Virus record (IMG/VR): IMGVR_UViG_3300042568_000316
Coordinates: 1-26,545 of that record
Source: a virus
Strand: one strand, 5' to 3'
Length of the DNA: 26,545 nt
Shown here in pieces: positions 20,686 through 26,545 of this stretch (position 1 is its first letter; each line of letters begins with the position of its first letter). The translations under genes and the position numbers were made by a program. The notes below the pieces were generated by a model, which saw nothing but the letters and a program-made list of their open reading frames with translations, searched no databases and was not told where the DNA came from.

Positions 20686-22877
20686 TTAACGAGATGGGGC
20701 TATCTATTGACGTTGCGGCTCCCGAGCCGATGGACGATGCCGAACTGCAATCGATCATCAACGGCGAGTTGACTGACGCGGTGTCCTACATTGACTCGGA
20801 CATCTCTCCTATCCGAGCCAAGGGCACCGAGTATTACCGGGGCGATCCCTTTGGCAACGAGGAAGATGGCCGCTCGCAGGTCGTGGCGATGGAGGTGCGC
20901 GACACGGTAAGCGCGATGATGCCGAGCTTGATGAAGGTGTTCTTCTCAAGCGAGAACGTGGTTGAGTTTGTGCCACGCGGGCCGGAGGACGAAGCCAGTG
21001 CCCAGCAGGCGACGGACTACGCGAACTATGTGTTCTCGTCTGACAACAATGGTTTCATGCAGTCCTACGCGATTTTCAAGGATGCGCTGGTACGCAAGTG
21101 CGGGATTGCTAAGTATTGGTGGGAAGAAACCGCCGAGGTGCGGATTGAGGATTACTCGGGTCTGGATGACCAGACCGTCCAAGTGCTGATGCAGGAGGAC
21201 GCCGAGGTCAAGATTGTGATGTCCTACCCGGACCCTGCGATATCGCAGGAGCAGATTGCGGCAGTAGAAGCCCAGGCGCAAGCCGCTGGCGTAGCGGTGC
21301 CGCCTCTGCCGATGCTGCACGATGTGCAGATTAAGCGCGTGCTGCGCGATGGCCGTATCCGCATCATGGCGGTGCCGCCTGAAGAGTTGATTATTGACCG
21401 GCGTGCGAGGTCATTTGAGGAGGCTGGAGTCATTGCGCATCGGCAGATGTTGACGGTTGGCGAGCTGCTTCAGATGGGCTACGACATGGAGGAGATTGAG
21501 CCGAACATCTCCTCGACTGACTTGGATACCAATGACGAGTATCTGGCGCGTCAGCCTCTGTCTACGACGATGGGGTCCAATGACTCCATGAACCCGATGC
21601 AGCGCCGGCTGCTGTACGTCGAGGCGTATATCCGCGTCGATTACGACAATGACGGATTGCCCGAATTGCGCAAGCTCTGCTGCATGGGATCGAGCTATAA
21701 GATGGTGCGCAACCTGCCAGCGTCTTACATCCCGTTTGTCGATTTCCCGTTTGATCCTGAGCCTCATACTTCGCCCATCGAGGCGATGAGCGTTTTCGAC
21801 ATCACGCACGACATTCAAGAGATCAAGTCGCAGGTTCTGCGCAACACCCTTGATTCATTGGCGCAATCTATCCATCCTCGCACTGCGATAGTCGAGGGTC
21901 AGGTCAACATTGACGATGTGCTGAACAACGAAACCGGCGCAGTGATTCGGATGCGCGCCCCTGGGATGGTGCAGCCTTTGGCACAGCCATTTGTCGGGCA
22001 GGCCGGTTACTCGATGTTGGAGTACATGGATCAGGTCAAGGAAGACCGCACCGGCATGAGCAAAGCCGCGATGGGCTTGAATGCTGATGCCTTGCAGTCG
22101 TCTACCAAGGCGGCTGTGGCGGCAACGATCAGCGCAAGCCAGAGCCGCCTGGAGTTGACTGCGCGGATCATGGCAGAGGGCATGAAGAAGCTCTTTAAGG
22201 GCATTCTGTATCTGCTGACGACTCATCAGGACAAGCCTCGTATGGTGCGGCTGCGCAACCAGTGGATTTCAATTGATCCTCGCGGCTGGGATGCTTCGAT
22301 GGATGTGGCGGTCAATGTTGGCCTGGGCAATGGCGATGTCAATGAGCGTTTGCAGGCCATGATGATGGTCTTGCAGAAGCAGGAGCAAATCGTCGGCCAG
22401 CTTGGATTGAGCAATCCTTTGGTAACGCCTCAGATGTATTCGCGCACCTTGCAGAAGGTGGTCGAGTTGTCAGGGTTCAAGGATGCGTCGCAGTATTTCC
22501 AGATGGTGCCAGCCGATTTCCAGATTCCGCAGGCGCAGCCTAAGCCTACCCCCGAGGAGGTATTGGCGGGTGTGCAGGCCGAGTCGATCCAGGCCGATAT
22601 CCAGAAGAAAGCTGCCGAGTTGGAATTGAAGCGCGAGCAGATGATGCGCGACGACGATTACCGGCGCGATCAACTGGCTCAGGATTTCCTCTTGAAAAAA
22701 TACGAGCTTGAATTAAAGTATGGCACCCAGATCAGCAATGCCGAATTAATGGCAGCGCAGAATATGGACCGTGAGGCAATGCGTCAGCAGAGCGCCATCG
22801 TGCAATCTGCTGTGCAGGCAGCGCAGGCGCAGCAGATGCAGCCTGTACCCATCAACCTAAATGGAATGGCTCAATGA
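20682..22877 (+). CDS. Portal protein (podovirus type)
   Basis: A 731-residue protein, the size expected of P22-like podovirus portals. The N-terminus has helical YIDSDISPIRAKGTEYYRGDPFGNE and DTVSAMMPSLMKVFFSSENVVEF. The middle includes RRLLYVEAYIRVDYDNDG. The stem region has DRTGMSKAAMGLNADALQ and AAVAATISASQSRLELTA. The C-terminal 130 residues are a Gln/Lys/Glu-rich coiled region (QKKAAELELKREQMMRDDDY). It forms the ring through which terminase packs DNA and to which the adaptor binds. ATGA joins it to the previous and next genes. Confidence 0.88.
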   Translation: MINEMGLSIDVAAPEPMDDAELQSIINGELTDAVSYIDSDISPIRAKGTEYYRGDPFGNEEDGRSQVVAMEVRDTVSAMMPSLMKVFFSSENVVEFVPRGPEDEASAQQATDYANYVFSSDNNGFMQSYAIFKDALVRKCGIAKYWWEETAEVRIEDYSGLDDQTVQVLMQEDAEVKIVMSYPDPAISQEQIAAVEAQAQAAGVAVPPLPMLHDVQIKRVLRDGRIRIMAVPPEELIIDRRARSFEEAGVIAHRQMLTVGELLQMGYDMEEIEPNISSTDLDTNDEYLARQPLSTTMGSNDSMNPMQRRLLYVEAYIRVDYDNDGLPELRKLCCMGSSYKMVRNLPASYIPFVDFPFDPEPHTSPIEAMSVFDITHDIQEIKSQVLRNTLDSLAQSIHPRTAIVEGQVNIDDVLNNETGAVIRMRAPGMVQPLAQPFVGQAGYSMLEYMDQVKEDRTGMSKAAMGLNADALQSSTKAAVAATISASQSRLELTARIMAEGMKKLFKGILYLLTTHQDKPRMVRLRNQWISIDPRGWDASMDVAVNVGLGNGDVNERLQAMMMVLQKQEQIVGQLGLSNPLVTPQMYSRTLQKVVELSGFKDASQYFQMVPADFQIPQAQPKPTPEEVLAGVQAESIQADIQKKAAELELKREQMMRDDDYRRDQLAQDFLLKKYELELKYGTQISNAELMAAQNMDREAMRQQSAIVQSAVQAAQAQQMQPVPINLNGMAQ

Positions 22878-23131
22878 GTGATGAAGAAGCAGTAAGGAAA
22901 GGAAGGAAGGCGCAGCAGATACTAGAGGACGAGACTTTGGTTGCTGCGCTGACGAAACTGGAGAACGATCAGCTTTGGGTTTTTAAGTCAACGAGGGCAG
23001 AAGAGACTACCAAGCGCGAACAGTGCTGGGCAATGCTCAAGGCCATTGACAACTTGAGAACCGAATTGACAAAGGTGATTGATAACGGCAAGGTGGCGCA
23101 GCGCGCCATCGAGCGGGTTCAAAACAAATAA
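22874..23131 (+). CDS. Small helical protein between portal and scaffold
   Basis: An 85-residue charged protein, nearly all helix (RKGRKAQQILEDETLVAALT ... LRTELTKVIDNGKVAQRAIE), overlapping the portal stop by ATGA. Proteins of this kind (K-A-x-x-I-L-x-x-x-L..A ... W-x-x-x-x-A-x-x-x-x-x-R-E) sit between portal and scaffold in several phages. The role is unknown; it may assist head assembly. Confidence 0.6.
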   Translation: MSDEEAVRKGRKAQQILEDETLVAALTKLENDQLWVFKSTRAEETTKREQCWAMLKAIDNLRTELTKVIDNGKVAQRAIERVQNK

Positions 23132-23144
23132 AGGAATTTGACCA

Positions 23145-24143
23145 ATGAATGCACCCACGCCCCAGGCAAGTGCGCCATCTGGCCCCATGAATATGGACCA
23201 AGCGGTCCAAGCACTCGCAGCAATACTGCCCGAAGAGGGACAACAGGACGGCGGCGGGACGCAAGAGTCTTCATCCGATGAGGAGGAGACTGCGGCGCTA
23301 TCTGATGATTCTCTGGATACTGAAGACGCATCCAGCGAAGAGACTGATGGCGAACAATCCGAGTTAGAAGAAGACACCCAGGAGGACGACAAGCCCCAGG
23401 TCTTCACCGTCAAGGTTGACGGTAAGGAGATCGAGGTTAGCTTGGATGAACTCCAGAAGGGCTATTCGAGGACTCAGGATTACACCCGAAAGACGCAGCA
23501 AGTGGCCGAGGTGCGTAAAGCTGCCGAAGCTGAGTTGCAAGCGATTCGGGCCGAGCGAGAGCAATATGCTCAGTTGTTAGGTGCGTTAAGTGAGCAAGTG
23601 AAGGCTGCTGCCGAGCCACAGATTGATTGGGATCGTCTTTACCGTGAAGACCCCATCGAGTATGTGCGGCAGCGCGAGGTGATGCGCGACAACAAGGAGC
23701 GGGCTGCTGCTATTGATGCTGAACAGCAGCGCCTATTTCAGATCGCGCAGGAAGAACAAGTCAAGCAACTTCAGACCGTCAAGGTCAAGGAGTCGCGTGC
23801 ATTGCTTGAAGCGGTTCCGTCATGGAAAGACCCGGCCAAGGCCAAGGCCGAGAAAACCATGCTGATCGAATTCGGTCAGAAGATGGGATTTACACCTCAA
23901 GAACTTGGGAACATTTATGACCACCGTGTAGTTCTGGCTCTTCGTAAGGCGGCGCTTTACGATCAGATGCAGGCCAAGCGCCAAGTCATCAAGCCGGTTA
24001 CGAACAACGGACCCAGACCTGCCAAGCCTGGAGCAGCGGGGAGGGTTTCACAGATGAGCGATAGTGTTCGCGCAAAACAGCGTCTTGCCAAAACGGGTCG
24101 CGTCGAAGATGCGGCCTCCGCAATTGAACTTCTTTTGAAATGA
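23145..24143 (+). CDS. Scaffolding protein
   Basis: A 332-residue protein. Residues about 25-85 are strongly acidic and Ser/Glu/Asp-rich. Next is a short conserved unit VFTVKVDGKEIEVSLDELQKGYSRTQDYTRKTQ (about 86-118). A long coiled helix follows (AEVRKAAEAELQAIRAEREQ, QQRLFQIAQEEQVKQLQT). The end is basic (SVRAKQRLAKTGRVEDAASA). This order and its place before the coat protein are typical of podovirus scaffolds, which guide coat assembly and leave or are cleaved. No protease motif is seen. Confidence 0.82.
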   Translation: MNAPTPQASAPSGPMNMDQAVQALAAILPEEGQQDGGGTQESSSDEEETAALSDDSLDTEDASSEETDGEQSELEEDTQEDDKPQVFTVKVDGKEIEVSLDELQKGYSRTQDYTRKTQQVAEVRKAAEAELQAIRAEREQYAQLLGALSEQVKAAAEPQIDWDRLYREDPIEYVRQREVMRDNKERAAAIDAEQQRLFQIAQEEQVKQLQTVKVKESRALLEAVPSWKDPAKAKAEKTMLIEFGQKMGFTPQELGNIYDHRVVLALRKAALYDQMQAKRQVIKPVTNNGPRPAKPGAAGRVSQMSDSVRAKQRLAKTGRVEDAASAIELLLK

Positions 24144-24151
24144 GGTAAATC

Positions 24152-25117
24152 ATGGCTATCGTGACCAATACCTTTACGACTTACTCTGCAAAGGGTATTC
24201 GTGAAGATCTGAGCAATGTCATCACCAACATTGCACCCGAGGAAACGCCTTTCATGTCCAACATTGGCCGTGAGAACGTGACCAACACTCTCTATGAGTG
24301 GCAGACTGACACTCTGGCCGCTGCTGCTGCTAACGCACAGCTTGAGGGTGATGACGTTACGTCTTTCGACTCTGTGACGGCAACTGTGCGTCTGCAAAAC
24401 TATGCGCAGATCTCGCGCAAGACCATCGTCCTGTCCAACACCGAAGAGGTGGTGAACAAGGCTGGTCGGCGCTCTGAGGTTGCGTATCAGATTGCAAAGC
24501 GCAGTTCTGAACTGAAGCGCGATCAAGAGTTCGCAATGCTGAACAACGCTGGCACTACCTCCGGTAGCACCACTGCTGCTCGCACTAGCGCCTCGCTGCA
24601 AGCCTTCATCAAGACCAACGTGGACTATGACACCACGAACGGCGTTAACCCGACTTATACGACTCTGCCCACGCTGGGCCGTACTGACGGGACCGTGCGT
24701 ACCTTCACGGAAACCATTCTCAAGAATGTGATTCAGAAGGTTTGGACTCAAGGCGGCACGCCCAAAATCTTGATGACCGGCCCGGTCAACAAGCAGCGTG
24801 TTTCTGGCTTTGCCGGTATCGCTTCTTCGCGTTTCAACATCGACGGCGGTGCGCGCCCTGCCACCATCATCGGTGCTGCCGACATTTATGTGTCGGATTT
24901 CGGCAACGTGCAAGTGGTCCCCAACCGCTTCCAGCGCGAGCGTGACGCCTTCGTGATCGATCCCGATTACGCGAAGATGGTTGTTCTTCGTCCGTACCAG
25001 CAGGTCGAACTTGCTAAGACCGGCGACGCTGAAAAGCGTATGCTGATCGTCGAGTGGGGTCTGAAGGTTCTGGCTGAGAACGCTCACGGTCTGGCAGCAG
25101 ACCTTGTGACTTCCTAA
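24152..25117 (+). CDS. Major capsid protein (DUF5309-like, HK97 fold)
   Basis: A 321-residue protein with GAGGTAA before the ATG. The opening MAIVTNTFTTYSAKGIREDLSNVI then APEETPFMSNIGRE, followed by LYEWQTDTLAAAAANAQLEG, fits the DUF5309 major capsid family. Later landmarks include QISRKTIVLSNTEEVVNKAG, QIAKRSSELKRDQEFAML and FGNVQVVPNRFQRERDAFVI, with a conserved end (KRMLIVEWGLKVLAENAHG). It follows the scaffold and is followed by a terminator, as expected for a highly expressed coat gene. No cleaved N-terminal delta domain is seen; the separate scaffold does that job. Confidence 0.9.
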   Translation: MAIVTNTFTTYSAKGIREDLSNVITNIAPEETPFMSNIGRENVTNTLYEWQTDTLAAAAANAQLEGDDVTSFDSVTATVRLQNYAQISRKTIVLSNTEEVVNKAGRRSEVAYQIAKRSSELKRDQEFAMLNNAGTTSGSTTAARTSASLQAFIKTNVDYDTTNGVNPTYTTLPTLGRTDGTVRTFTETILKNVIQKVWTQGGTPKILMTGPVNKQRVSGFAGIASSRFNIDGGARPATIIGAADIYVSDFGNVQVVPNRFQRERDAFVIDPDYAKMVVLRPYQQVELAKTGDAEKRMLIVEWGLKVLAENAHGLAADLVTS

Positions 25118-25130
25118 TCGAAGCAACGGA

Positions 25131-25157
25131 GGGATCGGGGAAACCCGGTCCCTTTTT
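25131..25157 (+). terminator. Rho-independent terminator after the major capsid gene
   Basis: 9-bp stem GGGATCGGG (25131-25139) / CCCGGTCCC (25144-25152) with one G-U pair, a stable GAAA tetraloop, then five T (25153-25157). It lies 13 bp after the coat stop and only 5 bp before the next ATG, so downstream tail genes would get reduced transcription. Confidence 0.85.
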
Positions 25158-25161
25158 AACG

Positions 25162-25476
25162 ATGACAGACAAAAAACTATTTGATGTGAACCCGGAACTC
25201 GGGATCACTAGGACATGGCACTACGACTCGGAAAAAGACGAAGCGACGATCCAGACTCAACAGGATGTCACTGCGATCATCGAGGAGAACAAGGACGAAT
25301 TTAATCAGGTGGATGAGCGCGCACGCTGGGGGGAGTGGTCCCGCGTAGCGTCTATCCCTCTGAGCCTTTACTACAAGATGAAGGAAGAAGGTAAGCTGGA
25401 CGACGAAGCGTACATGAAACGCTGGCTTAACGATCCTGAAAATCGCCATTTCAGAGTGAGGCCGGGCCAAGTATGA
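25162..25476 (+). CDS. Conserved phage protein next to the capsid gene
   Basis: A 104-residue protein starting 5 bp after the capsid terminator. The pattern W-H-Y-D-x-E ... W-G-E-W-S-R-V-A-S-I-P-L-S-L-Y-Y-K-M-K-E-E-G ... R-W-L-N-D-P-E-N-R-x-F-R-V-R-P-G is one I have seen beside capsid genes in many phages. It may be a head-decoration or assembly protein; its real role is unknown. No ribosome site is visible, apart from the hairpin itself. The stop shares ATGA with the next gene. Confidence 0.7.
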   Translation: MTDKKLFDVNPELGITRTWHYDSEKDEATIQTQQDVTAIIEENKDEFNQVDERARWGEWSRVASIPLSLYYKMKEEGKLDDEAYMKRWLNDPENRHFRVRPGQV

Positions 25477-26132
25477 AGACCAACTACATCGCGGTCTGCA
25501 CGCCTGCGCGTGACATGGTGCATACGATGTTCACCTACGACTTGGTGAACATGGTTTGCTATCACACACTCAACACGAATGATGCGGTATCTCTCAAGAT
25601 TTCCGAGGGCACCTTGATTGCCAATCAGCGCGCCGAGCTAACGCTTGACGCGATGCGCGAGGGCTGCTCGCATATCTTGTTCGTTGATTCCGACATGCGT
25701 TTTCCGCAGGACATGATTTCGCGGCTGCTCAAGCATGACCTTGACATCGTGGCTACGAACTGTGCGCGTAGGCGTATGCCTACAGGCCCGACTGCTCAGA
25801 TCTACAAGGAAAACGGGGATCGTGAGCTTGTTTGGACAATGCCAGAAAACACTGGCCTGCAAGAAGTTGGCTCAGTCGGCATGGGCGTGATGATGATTAA
25901 GGCTGAAGTCTTTAAGGCTTTGGGCGAACCGTGGTATGAAACCCCTTGGCGGCATGACAAGCGCGGCTATATCGGAGAAGATGTGTTCTTCTGTAAAAAA
26001 TCCCGCGAGGCTGGCTTTAAAATCTGGATTGACCACGATGTCTCGAAAGAGATCGGCCATGTCGGAACCTTTGAGTTCAAGCATGACCACACTTGGGCGA
26101 TCAAGGATCTGGAAAAAGCGAGGGAATCGTAA
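25473..26132 (+). CDS. GT-A glycosyltransferase-like protein (head-block gene 2)
   Basis: A 219-residue protein. The DSD motif at 72-74 (CSHILFVDSDMRFPQDM) is a classic GT-A metal-binding site, with the preceding strand ANQRAELTLDAMREG. VGSVGMGVMMIKAEVFKAL and GEDVFFCKKSREAGFKIWID carry the second acidic site and helix. H-V-G-T-F-E-F at the end matches the His seen in the other glycosyltransferase (HHVGSDT), so the two may share a mechanism. The target is unknown. ATGA joins it to the previous gene and TAATG to the adaptor. Confidence 0.72.
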   Translation: MKTNYIAVCTPARDMVHTMFTYDLVNMVCYHTLNTNDAVSLKISEGTLIANQRAELTLDAMREGCSHILFVDSDMRFPQDMISRLLKHDLDIVATNCARRRMPTGPTAQIYKENGDRELVWTMPENTGLQEVGSVGMGVMMIKAEVFKALGEPWYETPWRHDKRGYIGEDVFFCKKSREAGFKIWIDHDVSKEIGHVGTFEFKHDHTWAIKDLEKARES

Positions 26133-26545
26133 TGGCCCTGACCACTTACAACGAGTTGAAATCGTCTGTCGCGGATTGGCTCAACCGAACCGATCTGACG
26201 GCGGTGGTGCCTGACTTTATCTCTCTGGCCGAGGCGCAGATTGAGAGGACTTTGCGCACCCGTCAGATGATCGTAAGGGCTACGGCTGCAATCGATACCG
26301 AATACAGCGCGGTTCCTGCCGACTTCTTGGAAACCAAGTCGATCAAGCTCAACACAAACCCAGTGACCGCTCTGGCGTTTGAGTCGATTGACGCGATGGA
26401 CTTGATGAAGTCAACGATGTACCTGTCTCCTGGCAAGCCTCAATACTTCAGCATCGTTGGAGGCCAGATTCGTGTTTTGCCTGTGCCTGACAACAGCTAC
26501 ACGGCAGAATTGACTTACTACGCGAAGCTCACGAAGCTATCAAGC
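26132..26545 (+). CDS. Head-tail adaptor (SU10/P22 gp4-like), 3' truncated by the window
   Basis: The first 138 residues; no stop before the edge. It starts at an ATG sharing one base with the previous TAA. MALTTYNELKSSVADWLNRTDL then VPDFISLAEAQIERTLRTRQM and VPADFLETKSIKL are the standard opening of the SU10-adaptor/P22 gp4-like family. These proteins sit under the portal and close the head. The rest, and the tail genes after it, lie outside the window. Confidence 0.8.
   Translation, partial: MALTTYNELKSSVADWLNRTDLTAVVPDFISLAEAQIERTLRTRQMIVRATAAIDTEYSAVPADFLETKSIKLNTNPVTALAFESIDAMDLMKSTMYLSPGKPQYFSIVGGQIRVLPVPDNSYTAELTYYAKLTKLSS

Noticed and set aside
23963-25126. A 387-aa open frame on the minus strand, antisense to the whole capsid gene
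   Set aside because: It mirrors the coat gene with strong family features on the plus strand. Its protein has no recognisable motif, and long antisense frames are expected from codon bias in such genes.
1-26545. tRNA genes
   Set aside because: Reading by eye found no T-loop plus acceptor-stem arrangement. A covariance search could still find a diverged one.

Overview
The window is most of the genome of a tailed double-stranded DNA phage (Caudoviricetes). The head proteins look podovirus-like in the broad P22 sense: portal of about 730 aa, scaffold, coat protein of the DUF5309 type, an SU10/P22-gp4-like adaptor, and several glycine- or alanine-rich ejection-type proteins. No bacterial chromosomal gene, tRNA, rRNA, CRISPR array or insertion sequence was seen. 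The GC-leaning composition and the set of small genes suggest a proteobacterial host, perhaps an environmental betaproteobacterium; that host call is inference only.

Layout. (1) 3-6438, plus strand: end of a tail protein, a gp13/GNAT-like protein, an Ala-rich repeat protein, and three proteins that look like internal or ejection proteins. (2) 6432-7836, minus strand: a three-gene operon read from right to left, made of a small helix-turn-helix regulator, a RuvC-like resolvase and a 2OG-Fe(II) oxygenase, joined by ATGA overlaps. (3) 7837-8074: a divergent control region with a promoter on each strand, a perfect 14-bp palindrome over one promoter, and an intrinsic terminator facing left. (4) 8075-10566, plus strand: eight genes linked by seven consecutive 4-nt ATGA overlaps, ending in a PAPS-reductase-like ATP pyrophosphatase. 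(5) 10569-16552: DNA metabolism, with a Cas4/RecB-like DUF2800 protein, an SSB-like protein, a terminator, a DNA methyltransferase and a primase-helicase. These are followed by a dense cluster of 11-bp repeats and an unknown gene. (6) 16606-18834: terminase small and large subunits, separated by a 342-bp repeat-rich gap. (7) 18862-26545: small conserved genes, two GT-A glycosyltransferase-like genes, portal, scaffold, major capsid, a terminator, and an adaptor that runs off the window.

How it fits together. The window starts in the C-terminus of a tail protein and ends inside the head-tail adaptor. In a circular or circularly permuted map the missing piece would carry the rest of the adaptor, tail tube or nozzle, receptor-binding and probably lysis genes, none of which is seen here. 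No DNA polymerase, RNA polymerase or integrase is visible. Replication therefore probably uses the phage primase-helicase with host polymerase, starting at the iteron-like cluster (15681-15846) or near perfect DnaA boxes in and after terS. The HTH gene appears to start with a leaderless mRNA whose promoter overlaps a palindromic operator, much as lambda cI is expressed from PRM. This hints at a genetic switch in a phage with no visible integrase.

The most interesting non-coding structures are the divergent switch with its possible small RNA, the 11-bp iteron cluster, and the terS-terL gap with 8-bp GC repeats, C-tracts and DnaA boxes. All functions are read from sequence motifs by eye; no database search was run.
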